Assembly (NCBI GenBank): GCA_945881945.1
Contig: CAMCVO010000001.1
Span: 62,001 to 126,000 of the forward strand
From: Bifidobacterium breve
Lineage (GTDB): Bacteria > Actinomycetota > Actinomycetes > Nanopelagicales > Nanopelagicaceae
Direction: 5' to 3'
DNA: 64,000 nucleotides
Below are positions 1 through 9,782 of this stretch, one piece after another. The position numbers were made by a program, and so were the translations under genes. Below the pieces are notes generated by a model. The model was not told where the DNA came from, did not search any database, and saw only the letters and a program-made list of their open reading frames with translations. Numbering within the stretch: the stretch's first letter is position 1; each line of letters begins with the position of its first letter.

Positions 1-1
1 T

Positions 2-1222
2 GTCTTAGCCATGTCGGCTACACCAATTCCTAGGACCTTGGAAATGGCAATTACTGGCATTAGAGAGATGTCAAACATAACAACACCGCCAGAAGAGCGG
101 CACCCAGTGTTAACTTATGTTGGACCATATGATGACAAGCAGGTAAGTGCGGCAATTAACCGTGAGTTGCTTCGAGATGGTCAAATATTTTTCATTCATA
201 ATCGCGTTGAGAGCATTGATGCAGTTGCTGAGCGTCTAAAGAAACTAGTACCGGAAGTAAAAATTGGCATTGCTCATGGTCAAATGAACGAGCGGACATT
301 GGAAGAGGTAATTTTTTCTTTTTGGAATCGAGACTTTGATCTATTGCTTTGCACAACAATTATTGAGAGCGGAATTGATATTCCGAATGCAAACACCTTG
401 ATTGTTGATCGGTCAGATTTATTTGGTTTATCACAACTGCATCAACTTCGAGGTCGGGTTGGTAGAAGCCGAGAGCGTGCTTATGCCTACTTTCTATATC
501 CAACAGAGCAACCAATCACAGAATTAGCACATGATCGTTTAACCACGATCGCCACAAATACCGACCTAGGAGCTGGGATGCAAGTGGCACTTAAAGATTT
601 GGAGATTAGAGGAGCGGGAAATCTTTTAGGTGGTGAGCAATCAGGACATATTGCTGAAGTTGGTTTTGATTTATATATGAGAATGGTCGCCGATGCTGTA
701 GAAGAGTTTAAGACCGGCTACTTTGAAGATAAACCAAAAAATAGTGAATGCAAAGTTGAGTTACCAATTAATGCTCATTTGCCGGTGGCTTACATAGAAT
801 CGGAAAGATTAAGACTTGATCTATATCGTCGGATTGCAGATGCTCACAATGATGAGGAGTTGGCCGACATCAATGCTGAGTTAGTTGATCGCTTTGGGCC
901 CATTCCTAACCCAGCCCAAGAGTTGTTGGCAGTTGCATCTCTAAGATTATTTGCAAAAAGTTTGGGTCTTACCGATGTTGCAATCTCTGGAAAGAATCTG
1001 CGTCTTACTCCGGTATCTCTTCCTGAATCAGCTCAAATTAAGTTGACTCGTCTGTATCCAGGATCAATATATAAAAATGCGACCCAAATCCTATTAGTAG
1101 CAAGGCCAGTCAGCCCCAATTGGATAGAAAGTGCATCGGTAGGAGATACTTCTACCCTTGCATGGGTTAGATCCGTACTTAATGAACTAATCCAGCCTTT
1201 AAAACTTAGCGGGCAAAGCTAA
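2..1222 (+). CDS. mfd: Transcription-repair coupling factor Mfd, C-terminal part
   Basis: This is the C-terminal third of Mfd, the SF2 translocase that removes stalled RNA polymerase and recruits UvrA. The reading frame is open from base 2, so the gene begins before the window. The first residues carry helicase motif III (SATPIPRT). Motifs V and VI follow ([15 protein letters not shown], then [16 protein letters not shown]), and then the TRG region. The last roughly 180 residues match the TRCF C-terminal domain, including [20 protein letters not shown] lipoprotein gene and mazG follow, the usual actinobacterial order. The Met at base 11 is internal, not the start. Confidence 0.96.
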   Translation, partial: VLAMSATPIPRTLEMAITGIREMSNITTPPEERHPVLTYVGPYDDKQVSAAINRELLRDGQIFFIHNRVESIDAVAERLKKLVPEVKIGIAHGQMNERTLEEVIFSFWNRDFDLLLCTTIIESGIDIPNANTLIVDRSDLFGLSQLHQLRGRVGRSRERAYAYFLYPTEQPITELAHDRLTTIATNTDLGAGMQVALKDLEIRGAGNLLGGEQSGHIAEVGFDLYMRMVADAVEEFKTGYFEDKPKNSECKVELPINAHLPVAYIESERLRLDLYRRIADAHNDEELADINAELVDRFGPIPNPAQELLAVASLRLFAKSLGLTDVAISGKNLRLTPVSLPESAQIKLTRLYPGSIYKNATQILLVARPVSPNWIESASVGDTSTLAWVRSVLNELIQPLKLSGQS

Positions 1223-1240
1223 GGCAGAACGGGGATAAAA

Positions 1241-1840
1241 TTGTTTAAGAAATTGGTCTCATCAATACTTCTAGTTGTACTTCTAACTGGCTGCTCAAGT
1301 ATGAGCTCTGGCGTGAAGGTAGGAGATCAAGAGTTCACCTCAGCTTCAATTCAAAAGTCAGTAGATGAAATTTTAGCGGCTCGCAAAACTGTTGATACAT
1401 CACAAATGAAATTAGTTAACGGTCTGGATTTACTCCGAGATCAAGCCCAATTTTTTGTTGTTAAAACTCTCATGGATCAAATTGCGATAGATCTGTCTGT
1501 GGATGTATCCCTTGCAGATGTTGCAGCTCGAAGAACAGATGTTATCGCTAGATTAGCTAGTCCAGCTGAGCTACCTGCCGCCCTAGTCAGTGCAAATCTT
1601 CCAGCATCAAATCTTGATCCATACTTGAGGGTGCTAATTATTTCTGAAAGACTCCAAGATAATTTTGTTAAATCTGGAGCCCCAGAAAGTGAGTTACCAC
1701 TCTATATTGATAAATTAGTTGTTGACACTGCCAATAAATTGGGCGTAAAAGTAAATCCAAAATATGGCAAGTGGAATGCTAAAATCGCATCAATTGAAGC
1801 CAGCGATGTAACCGATGGCGCAGTAGTACCTCTTCCATAA
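1241..1840 (+). CDS. SurA N-terminal-domain-like lipoprotein
   Basis: Probable membrane-anchored lipoprotein of 199 residues. It has a basic N-terminus, a hydrophobic stretch and a lipobox ending LTGC with Cys18. The rest is mostly helical and resembles the chaperone part of SurA/PrsA-type proteins. No parvulin PPIase domain is visible, so a role in folding exported proteins is inferred from position and fold type. Actinobacteria commonly carry such a gene between mfd and mazG. The start is TTG, 18 bp after mfd, with a GGGGA ribosome site just upstream. Confidence 0.7.
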   Translation: MFKKLVSSILLVVLLTGCSSMSSGVKVGDQEFTSASIQKSVDEILAARKTVDTSQMKLVNGLDLLRDQAQFFVVKTLMDQIAIDLSVDVSLADVAARRTDVIARLASPAELPAALVSANLPASNLDPYLRVLIISERLQDNFVKSGAPESELPLYIDKLVVDTANKLGVKVNPKYGKWNAKIASIEASDVTDGAVVPLP

Positions 1841-1848
1841 ATAAAATA

Positions 1849-2493
1849 ATGAGTTCTGAGCTAGTCAGACTTCGCGAAGTAATGAATAAACTTCGCTCAC
1901 CGGGTGGTTGTCCTTGGGATGCCGAACAAGACCATGCATCACTTCTAAAGTATCTTTTAGAGGAATCATATGAATTCATTGAATCAGTTGAGAATAATGA
2001 CCGGCAATCTATGCAAGAGGAGTTGGGCGATCTTCTTTTGCAAGTTTATTTTCATTCTAGAATGGCTGAGGAAGATGCAAAACAACCGTTTGACATTGAG
2101 GATGTAGCGAAATCAGTCACCGACAAATTAATTAGGCGCCATCCACATGTTTTTGGAGGGCAGCCTGGTGGTACCAGTGAAGATGTTTTAGAGAATTGGG
2201 AGAAGCAAAAAGCAGCTGAAAAAGGTAGAACTTCAGCAATTGATGGTGTCCCACTTGCTCAACCAGCATTATCGCTGGCGACAAAAGTAATATACCGTCT
2301 GAATAAATTAAATTATGATCTGCCAATTTCCAAGCCAATCTCACTTGCAAGTGAGATTGATCAGGATCAGTTTGGTCAGATACTTCTTGGATTAATCACC
2401 CAAGCAGTTGAAAGAGGATTAGATCCTGAGGCAGCACTTCGAAGCGCCACCAAAGCTCTGATTACTCAGATTCAAGAGCATGAGACAAGGTAG
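1849..2493 (+). CDS. mazG: MazG nucleoside triphosphate pyrophosphohydrolase
   Basis: MazG hydrolyses (d)NTPs to the monophosphate and pyrophosphate, cleaning the nucleotide pool. The opening residues (LREVMNKLRSPGGCPWDAEQ) are the family signature. The metal-binding helices with acidic residues follow (LEESYEFIE, then EELGDLLLQVYFHSRM), and then RRHPHVFG. At 214 residues it has one full MazG domain and a shortened C-terminal half compared with the roughly 263-residue E. coli protein, as in other actinobacteria. It starts 8 bp after the lipoprotein gene and is probably co-transcribed. Confidence 0.93.
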   Translation: MSSELVRLREVMNKLRSPGGCPWDAEQDHASLLKYLLEESYEFIESVENNDRQSMQEELGDLLLQVYFHSRMAEEDAKQPFDIEDVAKSVTDKLIRRHPHVFGGQPGGTSEDVLENWEKQKAAEKGRTSAIDGVPLAQPALSLATKVIYRLNKLNYDLPISKPISLASEIDQDQFGQILLGLITQAVERGLDPEAALRSATKALITQIQEHETR

Positions 2494-2530
2494 AATTCAC
2501 ATGCTTGTTTCAATTATCAAAAACAGTTAG

Positions 2531-3817
<1,287 letters not shown>

Positions 3818-3822
3818 TTTAG

Positions 3823-4275
3823 TTGGCAAAAAATAAATTCTTTGCAGCGGGCTTGATATCGGGCTCGCGCAAAAGTATCAAGTTAGGCCTTAAAAAACAT
3901 GGGTTATCCAATCGAGCATTGATCGTTGGAATAGTTTTGTTTGTCGTTGCAATTACCTTAGCCCCACCTATTCAAAATTACTTTACCCAGCGTGCCCAGA
4001 TAAATGCTTTAAAAACCCAAATCTCAGATAACCAAGCAATGTTAGATAAGGCAGTAACTGAGTTGGCTCAATGGGATGATCCTGAGTTTGTCGCAAGCCA
4101 AGCAAGGTCCCGACTATATTTTGTTTTTCCAGGAGAGCGTCAATACATCGTGGTTGGTAATGAAGAGATTGAAAATAGTGAGCAACAGACAAAAGTCTCT
4201 GAACAACTTCCTATTGGAATACCTTGGTATTCAAGGTTGATATCTTCGATCACAAGTACAAATGTAAGCAACTAA
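3823..4275 (+). CDS. Septum formation initiator (DivIC/FtsB-like)
   Basis: Small bitopic division protein of 150 residues. It has a basic cytoplasmic N-terminus, one membrane segment (about residues 31-50), then a coiled coil (about 52-80) and the conserved WDDPEFVASQARSRLYFVFPGE block typical of the DivIC/FtsB family. These proteins join FtsL and FtsQ at the divisome and help activate septal wall synthesis. The start is TTG. Its ribosome site AGGAGGTGA at 3809-3817 is nearly perfect and contains the eno stop codon. The eno-divIC-DUF501-ppx order is standard in actinobacteria. Confidence 0.9.
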   Translation: MAKNKFFAAGLISGSRKSIKLGLKKHGLSNRALIVGIVLFVVAITLAPPIQNYFTQRAQINALKTQISDNQAMLDKAVTELAQWDDPEFVASQARSRLYFVFPGERQYIVVGNEEIENSEQQTKVSEQLPIGIPWYSRLISSITSTNVSN

Positions 4276-4276
4276 A

Positions 4277-4834
4277 ATGGTTAAGCCAGCAAATGCATTT
4301 GAGGCCGAAGCACCAACGGAAAAAGATTTGAAGACTGTTGCCGCACAACTTGGCAGAGAGCCAAGAGATGTTTCAGCTATTGCACACCGTTGTCCATGTG
4401 GTGAACCAGATGTTGTTCAAACACCACCACGATTAGCCGATGGCACACCATTTCCAACTTTCTACTATGCCACCTGCCCAAAACTAACTGGTGCAATTTC
4501 AACTTTAGAAAGCTCTGGGTTAATGGCGCAAATGAATGATCGCCTGCAAAGTGACCCAAAATTAGCTGGAGATTATTTGGCCGCACATGTTGATTATGAG
4601 GCAGCTAGAAGTGCAGTTGCTAAGCAAGTGAATTTAGAGGTGCCAGAGATTAAAGGTGTGACAGCTGGTGGAATGCCAGATCGAGTTAAATGTTTGCACT
4701 CACTTATTGCGCATGCATTAGCTGCTGGAAGTGATGTTAATCCACTTGGGGATGAGGCATTGATTGCACTTGAATCTTGGTGGTTAAGTAAACCATGTAG
4801 CGAAATTAGTAATTTACTAGGTGAGGACAAATAG
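4277..4834 (+). CDS. DUF501 family protein
   Basis: Conserved actinobacterial protein of 185 residues with unknown function, nearly always found between the divIC-like gene and ppx. The core is visible: QLGREPRDVSAIAHRCPCGEP, then TPFPTFYYATCPKLTGAISTLES. The Cys residues in RCPCG and ATCP could bind metal or act in redox chemistry, but that is speculation. It begins 1 bp after the upstream stop and touches ppx downstream, so it belongs to the eno operon. Confidence 0.88.
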   Translation: MVKPANAFEAEAPTEKDLKTVAAQLGREPRDVSAIAHRCPCGEPDVVQTPPRLADGTPFPTFYYATCPKLTGAISTLESSGLMAQMNDRLQSDPKLAGDYLAAHVDYEAARSAVAKQVNLEVPEIKGVTAGGMPDRVKCLHSLIAHALAAGSDVNPLGDEALIALESWWLSKPCSEISNLLGEDK

Positions 4835-5749
4835 TTGAGTCGAGTGGCAGCAATTGATTGTGGCACCAATTCTATTAGGCTTTTGATCGCCGACATTACT
4901 GGAGGTAATTTCAAAGAGGTAGTGCGAACCATGGAAATCGTGCGCCTTGGTCAAGGTGTAGACCAGAACAAATCATTTCACCTAGATGCTATTTCTAGAA
5001 CTCTCGCTGCTGTTGAGAAATTTGCGCAATTAATTGCAAGCAAAGGTGTAGAAAAAATAAGATTTTGTGCAACTAGTGCAACTCGCGACGCAAGTAATCG
5101 TCAGTTATTCACTAATGGTGTTAAGAAAATCCTAGGCACTGAGGTTGAAGTAATTCCAGGAGAAGAAGAGGCTGCACTTTCATTTATTGGAGCCACTAAA
5201 GAGTTGTCTAAAAATGATGGGCCATTTTTAGTAGTTGATATAGGTGGTGGATCAACCGAGTTTGTCTTTGGTAATGAAAAAGTAGATTTTGCAAAGAGTG
5301 TAAATATTGGTTGTGTGCGGATGAGTGAGCGCCACCTAAGTTTACAACCACCAACTATTGAACAAATTGCTGAAGCAATAATTGATATTGATCTTGCAAT
5401 CACCCAAGCTGCAAAAGTAGTGCCCATATCACAGGCTAAATCTTTAGTGGCAGTTGCAGGCACTGCAACCACTGTTGCAGCAGCTGCTTTAAAGTTGGAC
5501 AAGTATGACCGATATTTAATTCACCTTTCTAGAATTTCTGCCCCATCTGTTCATCAAGTCGCTGCAATGCTGCAAGCTATGAGTAAAGATCAAATTGCTG
5601 CCTTGGGATATATGCATCCAGGCAGAGTCGATGTGATAACTGCAGGTGCGTTAGTTTTATCCCGAATCATGGCCGCTACTGGGGCCAGTGAATTCATCGC
5701 ATCTGAGTCAGATATCTTGGATGGTATTGCTTGGTCACTTTCAAAGTAA
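4835..5749 (+). CDS. ppx: Exopolyphosphatase / pppGpp phosphatase (Ppx/GppA)
   Basis: ASKHA-fold phosphatase that removes phosphate from polyphosphate or pppGpp. The N-terminal nucleotide-binding loop (AAIDCGTNSIRLLIAD) and the second loop (VVDIGGGSTEFVFG) are intact, as are ATSATRDASN and the GTATTVAA segment. At 304 residues it is the short, single-module form. The start is TTG directly after the DUF501 stop, with GAGG about 8 nt upstream. It ends the eno operon before a tRNA gene with its own promoter. Confidence 0.92.
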   Translation: MSRVAAIDCGTNSIRLLIADITGGNFKEVVRTMEIVRLGQGVDQNKSFHLDAISRTLAAVEKFAQLIASKGVEKIRFCATSATRDASNRQLFTNGVKKILGTEVEVIPGEEEAALSFIGATKELSKNDGPFLVVDIGGGSTEFVFGNEKVDFAKSVNIGCVRMSERHLSLQPPTIEQIAEAIIDIDLAITQAAKVVPISQAKSLVAVAGTATTVAAAALKLDKYDRYLIHLSRISAPSVHQVAAMLQAMSKDQIAALGYMHPGRVDVITAGALVLSRIMAATGASEFIASESDILDGIAWSLSK

Positions 5750-5767
5750 GCGAAGAATTGGCTGGAT

Positions 5768-5794
5768 TTGGTGGTTAAAAAAGACGGGTAGATT
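5768..5794 (+). promoter_or_regulatory. Probable promoter of the tRNA gene
   Basis: A -10 hexamer TAGATT at 5789-5794 has a -35-like TTGGTG at 5768-5773 (15 bp spacing; TTTGGT one base earlier gives 16). The predicted start near 5801 falls at the first bases of the inverted repeat that flanks the tRNA. Confidence 0.45.
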
Positions 5795-5799
5795 TACCC

Positions 5800-5906
5800 C
5801 TGAAGATTCGCCCCTGTAGCCCAATGGCAGAGGCATGCGACTTAAAATCGCACAAGTGTGGGTTCGACCCCCACCGGGGGCACGCTCAATAGCTGCGAAT
5901 CTTCAG
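5800..5906 (+). repeat. Perfect 11-bp inverted repeat flanking the tRNA
   Basis: CTGAAGATTCG at 5800-5810 is exactly complementary to CGAATCTTCAG at 5896-5906. In the precursor RNA the 5' leader could pair with the 3' trailer and clamp the tRNA. The repeat overlaps only the first tRNA base. It may guide processing or stabilise the transcript. Confidence 0.7.
5810..5882 (+). tRNA. tRNA with UAA anticodon (Leu by decoding), short variable loop
   Basis: A complete 73-nt cloverleaf. The acceptor stem is GCCCCTG with CGGGGGC (one U-G pair). The D arm carries the GG pair. The anticodon stem is TGCGA/TCGCA with 7-nt loop CTTAAAA, giving anticodon UAA. The variable loop is only 5 nt (CAAGT), and the T arm is GTGGG-TTCGACC-CCCAC. 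The discriminator is A and no CCA is encoded. UAA reads the leucine codon UUA, but leucine tRNAs normally have a long variable arm. The decoding assignment follows the anticodon; the amino acid actually attached is uncertain. Confidence 0.85.
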
Positions 5907-5944
5907 CAAAGATTAAGTCAGATTTTGCCCAAAGCAATAGCCTA

Positions 5945-5971
5945 GGGAATTAGAAAAGATTAATATTTGTT
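5945..5971 (+). promoter_or_regulatory. Sigma-R/sigma-H type promoter of the BI-1 family gene
   Basis: GGGAAT (5945-5950), 18 bp, then GTT (5969-5971). This is an exact match to the GGAAT-N18-GTT consensus known for sigma-R of Streptomyces. It points at the gene starting at 6030 and leaves a leader of about 50 nt that contains a good ribosome site. Confidence 0.65.
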
Positions 5972-6029
5972 CACTACCTAAGTAACTAAATTAGTTCTAC
6001 CCAAAAGTTACTTCTATAGAAGGAGAAGA

Positions 6030-6800
6030 ATGAGAAGCTCAAACCCTGTACTTGGCAAGGCATTTAATCAACCTACAAATATGCAGGTTGATCAACTAGA
6101 GCAAAGTTATAACGCTCCAGCTGCCTCATCAATACGAACAGGTCGCATGACAATTGAAGATGTTGTTGCGAAAACTGGATTTTTATTTGCGATATTAGTT
6201 GTTGTTGGTGCGTTTGCTTGGAATGCAAATCTTGGCATGGGCGCAATACTCATTGGCTTCCTAGGTGGTTTTGCCCTAGCCATGGTAATTAGTTTTAGTA
6301 AGAACATTAAGCCAGGGTTAGTTGTTACATATGCTGCCCTAGAGGGGTTGGCCCTTGGAACACTAAGCAGCTACTACGAAACAGTCTCTCCTGGAATTGT
6401 TAGCCAAGCAGTAATTGGCACAATCGCAGCATTTGCTGGAGTACTAGTTATGTATCGCAACGGCACACTTCGTGCCACACCACAATTTACCCGTGCATTA
6501 ATTGGTGCAGCAATTGGCTACTTCCTATTGGCATTGGTTTCACTTGTGGCGTCATTCTTTGGAGTCGGTGAAGGTTATGGTTTCTACGGTGTCTCAGGGC
6601 TTGGCTTACTACTTGCAGTAGCTGGTGTAGCAATTGCAAGCCTTTTCTTAGTTCTAGATTTTGATCAAATTCAAAAAGGTGTTACAGCTGGTGTTCCAGA
6701 GAAGGAATCTTGGCGAGCATCCTTTGGTTTGATGGTTACTGTGGTCTGGCTATACCTAGAGATCTTGCGACTAATCTCAATTCTTCGCGGCGACCGCTAA
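6030..6800 (+). CDS. Bax inhibitor-1/YccA family membrane protein
   Basis: Integral membrane protein of 256 residues with a soluble N-terminal stretch of about 50 residues (MRSSNPVLGKAF is typical of the actinobacterial members) and about seven membrane segments. The family includes calcium-leak channels and YccA, which modulates FtsH; the actinobacterial function is not known. The late acidic segment VLDFDQIQKGV matches the family's conserved aspartates. AAGGAG lies 6-7 nt before ATG. The upstream sigma-R type promoter suggests induction by thiol oxidation. A strong terminator follows the stop codon. Confidence 0.88.
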   Translation: MRSSNPVLGKAFNQPTNMQVDQLEQSYNAPAASSIRTGRMTIEDVVAKTGFLFAILVVVGAFAWNANLGMGAILIGFLGGFALAMVISFSKNIKPGLVVTYAALEGLALGTLSSYYETVSPGIVSQAVIGTIAAFAGVLVMYRNGTLRATPQFTRALIGAAIGYFLLALVSLVASFFGVGEGYGFYGVSGLGLLLAVAGVAIASLFLVLDFDQIQKGVTAGVPEKESWRASFGLMVTVVWLYLEILRLISILRGDR

Positions 6801-6813
6801 ACAATAAGCATCT

Positions 6814-6851
6814 AACAGGAGCTGTGAGAAATCACAGCTCCTGTTTATTTT
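6814..6851 (+). terminator. Intrinsic terminator after the BI-1 family gene
   Basis: A perfect 14-bp stem (AACAGGAGCTGTGA with TCACAGCTCCTGTT) closes a GAAA tetraloop and is followed by TATTTTTG. The 3' arm contains the stop codon of the convergent MFS gene, so it could also insulate that gene, although there is no T-run on that side. Confidence 0.9.
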
Positions 6852-8076
6852 TGTCTGGAATTAAGTCGTTTTCCATATGAGCCAGCCTGGTTTCAGGAAG
6901 AAATACCGCCAGCAGAATAGCAATTGCCCAAATACCTGCTGAAACCAAAAATGCGGCCTGGTAACTAAAATTATCTGTTAGAAAGCCAACTATAACTGGA
7001 CCAAAAATCATGCCGGCATCACCGGCCATTTGCCAAACTGCAATTACTTGGCCCCCACGACCTTTAATTAGGTCCCCCACGACACTTCCTGGCGCAGTTC
7101 CTACATATGCCCCACCTAATCCAAATAAAGCCATAGAGATAAAATAAAGAGTTGTGTTAGTTGTAAATGCCAACATAAGTATTCCAAACAACACAAATGC
7201 ACTACCAAATAAAAAGGCCGCTTTTCTTCCATTCTTGTCGGAGTACTTGCCTGCCATCAACATAAAGGCGCCCTGTACAAGTGCCCCAATAGTCAATCCC
7301 AGACCAGCTATTGCAGCTGTGGAATTTAATTTCTCAGTGACAAAGATTGGAAGAATTGAAGATCTTAAGCCAAACAAAATCCAATTATTTATAAAGGCAA
7401 GAACTAACGCAATCTGGTAGGGTCGTAATTGAAAAGCCTGACTTAATGTAGTTTGACCGATGAGAGATGTTGGGGCATCAACTTTTTTACCCAGTCGCTT
7501 TTCACTCAAGAATACCAACGCAATAATTCCAGCGATAGCTAAGGTAATTGCGTATACGAAAAAGGGAGCGCGCAAAGAGATAGCCGATAGAATTCCGCCA
7601 AAGGCTGGCCCGGTAATGCTGCCTAGTAAAAAACCACCGTTAAAAAGAGATTGTGCTCGGCCCCGAATATCATCAGTTACTGAACGCATCAAAAGGGAAC
7701 CGGCCGATACTGAAAACATTGAAGAACCAAGGCCACCGAGAGATCTAAAAATGAGCATTTGATCATAATTTTGCGACAAAGCGGTAAGTATCGTAAAAAA
7801 CGAAACCATGAACAAACCAAAACCTAAAACTGCACGTTCACCAAACTTATCAACCAAGCGACCAGAAACCAGTCCGGATGAGAATCTTACAATTGCAAAG
7901 CTTGAAATTATCAATCCAATTGCAGTTTTACTTACTCCAAAAGAAGCTGCAAAAATTGGGATTGCTGGAATTATCAAACCAAATCCGACAGCAACAAAAA
8001 ATGAAACTGATGAGAGTATTGAAACCTCTCGCGGTAAATTGGCAAATGGATTGCTGATTAGTTTTGCAGTTTTTAT
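6832..8076 (-). CDS. MFS drug/metabolite exporter (12 TM)
   Basis: Major facilitator with about 12 membrane segments, motif A (SGRLVDKFGERAVLG) and a repeat-like motif AGKYSDKNGRKAAFLFG at mid-protein. It resembles the MdtG/YajR type of exporter. The first standard start codon (TTG at 7977) lies in the middle of TM1 and would delete half of it. The frame continues 33 codons upstream, encoding KTAKLISNPFANLP and then the rest of TM1. The first codon after the TAA of the upstream exporter is ATA, so I place the start there (8074-8076). That start is non-canonical and unproven. Substrate unknown. Confidence 0.75.
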   Translation of the reverse strand: MKTAKLISNPFANLPREVSILSSVSFFVAVGFGLIIPAIPIFAASFGVSKTAIGLIISSFAIVRFSSGLVSGRLVDKFGERAVLGFGLFMVSFFTILTALSQNYDQMLIFRSLGGLGSSMFSVSAGSLLMRSVTDDIRGRAQSLFNGGFLLGSITGPAFGGILSAISLRAPFFVYAITLAIAGIIALVFLSEKRLGKKVDAPTSLIGQTTLSQAFQLRPYQIALVLAFINNWILFGLRSSILPIFVTEKLNSTAAIAGLGLTIGALVQGAFMLMAGKYSDKNGRKAAFLFGSAFVLFGILMLAFTTNTTLYFISMALFGLGGAYVGTAPGSVVGDLIKGRGGQVIAVWQMAGDAGMIFGPVIVGFLTDNFSYQAAFLVSAGIWAIAILLAVFLPETRLAHMENDLIPDKNKQEL

Positions 8077-9687
8077 TTAACCTACCGCCTCACCGTTAGC
8101 TTCCGCCCTTGCTGCCGAATGGTCAGCTCCAGACTTAAGAGGTTTTTCCCTTAAAAAGAAGGTAAGTATAAATCCGATGAAGGTAATTGGAACTGCTGCA
8201 AGGAAAACTATCCTAAATGTTTGAGCAAAACTGCCAAGCACTACTTCTTGAAGGGCTAGTGGAAGTGTTGAAATTATTGATGTATTGACAGTAATTACTT
8301 CAACATCTAGCGGATTGAATCCAGCCATTGCTTGTGGGTCGCTCTCCTGCAATTTTGTTAGATTCTCCTGAAGATAATGCGCAATTCGATTACTAAAAAT
8401 TGTGCCAAATATTGCAGTACCAAATGCACCACCAAGAGATCTAAAAAAAGTATTTGAGGAGGTAACTATTCCCATGTCTTTGAACTCAACATCATTTTGC
8501 AATGCAATCAAAATTGTTTGCATAGAAAGTCCTAGTCCACCACCAAGCAGAATTGCATAAATTGATAGTGACAGAAAGGATGTGTCCTCGCTTAGCGTGG
8601 CCATCAGAATTAGTCCTAGCGTCATCATGGCCGTGCCAACAATTGGAAAAATTCTGTATTTACCAGTGAGAGAAATTCGTTTACCACTAAAGATTGACAT
8701 AGACACAATACCCATCATCAGTGGGATTAGTTTTAATCCAGCCTCTGTTGCAGAGTTACCTTTTACAATTTGTAGATAAAGAGGCAGCATAACAATTGCG
8801 CCAAACATTCCTGCTCCAATAATAAAACCGATTAGAGAGGTGAGTGAGAAAGTATGATTTTTAAATAGCCGCATCGGTAAAATTGGCTCGACTGCTCGAC
8901 GCTCTTGCCAGATAAACAATAGGGTCAAAGCGGTACCTAAAATCATTGTGGTAATGGTTCGATTATCTGTCCAACCATTTTCTGGCCCATAAACTGAGGC
9001 TGACATCAGCAGGGAACAAACTGCTAGGACTAAAATTAGAGCACCAAAGTAATCAACTTTGTGCTCGCGCTTAACCTTTGGGATGTGTAGTACAGCTGAA
9101 GTAATTATCAATGCCAAAATGCCAAAAGGTAGATTAATATAAAAAATCCAGCGCCAACCCGATATGCCAAATATAGCTTCCTTGTCTGAAAAGAAGCCTC
9201 CTAAGAGCGGGCCTGCTACAGATGCCAATCCCCAGACAGCACCAAAGTAACCCACATATTTACCTCGCTCGCGGGGTGAAACAATGTCACCAATAATTAC
9301 AAATGTGAGTGCCATTAAGCCGCCGGCACCTAGTCCTTGCAGGGCTCTAGTGAATATAAGTTGAGTCATATTTTGTGAAGCACCAGCTAGAAGTGACCCG
9401 ATTAAGAATGTAATAATGGCAAATTGAAAGACAGGTCGCCTTCCGTAAAGATCTGAGATTTTTCCATATAGCGGCGTAGAAGCAGTTGAAGTTAACAGGT
9501 ACGCAGTAACCACCCAGGTGTAATGGTTTAAGCCATCAAACTCTTCCACAATACTTTTTAAGGCTGTAGAGACAATTGTTTGGTCTAAAGCAGCCAGCAA
9601 TAATCCGGTCATTAAACCACTGAGCACCACCAGGATTTCTTTGTGGGTTAATGGTCCAATTTCTGCATTTTTTACTGGCTTCTTCAC
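8077..9687 (-). CDS. DHA2-family MFS multidrug exporter (14 TM)
   Basis: EmrB/QacA-type drug:H+ antiporter of 536 residues with about 14 membrane segments. Visible motifs are [10 protein letters not shown] in TM1 (motif D1), [13 protein letters not shown] (motif A) and [21 protein letters not shown] (region of motifs B and C). The start is GTG. It lies upstream of, and in the same frame as, the 12-TM exporter, separated by a single TAA. It is divergent from the DrrA-like gene across 95 bp, so the four genes make a small export cluster. No dedicated regulator gene is adjacent. Substrate unknown. Confidence 0.9.
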   Translation of the reverse strand: MKKPVKNAEIGPLTHKEILVVLSGLMTGLLLAALDQTIVSTALKSIVEEFDGLNHYTWVVTAYLLTSTASTPLYGKISDLYGRRPVFQFAIITFLIGSLLAGASQNMTQLIFTRALQGLGAGGLMALTFVIIGDIVSPRERGKYVGYFGAVWGLASVAGPLLGGFFSDKEAIFGISGWRWIFYINLPFGILALIITSAVLHIPKVKREHKVDYFGALILVLAVCSLLMSASVYGPENGWTDNRTITTMILGTALTLLFIWQERRAVEPILPMRLFKNHTFSLTSLIGFIIGAGMFGAIVMLPLYLQIVKGNSATEAGLKLIPLMMGIVSMSIFSGKRISLTGKYRIFPIVGTAMMTLGLILMATLSEDTSFLSLSIYAILLGGGLGLSMQTILIALQNDVEFKDMGIVTSSNTFFRSLGGAFGTAIFGTIFSNRIAHYLQENLTKLQESDPQAMAGFNPLDVEVITVNTSIISTLPLALQEVVLGSFAQTFRIVFLAAVPITFIGFILTFFLREKPLKSGADHSAARAEANGEAVG

Positions 9688-9769
9688 TTTAGATTAACCA
9701 CCCTAATTTTAAGTACATTTGAAAAATCGCCTAAATGCGTAAGAGTTATAGATTACTCTCTTTCTTTGT

Positions 9770-9775
9770 TAGTAT
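9770..9775 (+). promoter_or_regulatory. -10 element of the drrA-like gene (near-leaderless)
   Basis: TAGTAT lies 7 nt before the ATG, and no ribosome site fits between. Transcription would start at or one base before the start codon. Confidence 0.45.
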
Positions 9776-9782
9776 CTAATTC

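Noticed and set aside
6812-6850. Perfect inverted repeat as a regulatory operator or IS end
   Set aside because: Position after a stop codon, GAAA loop and T-run show that it is a terminator.
9688-9782. TetR/MarR-type operator between the DHA2 exporter and the DrrA-like gene
   Set aside because: No convincing palindrome and no regulator gene adjacent.
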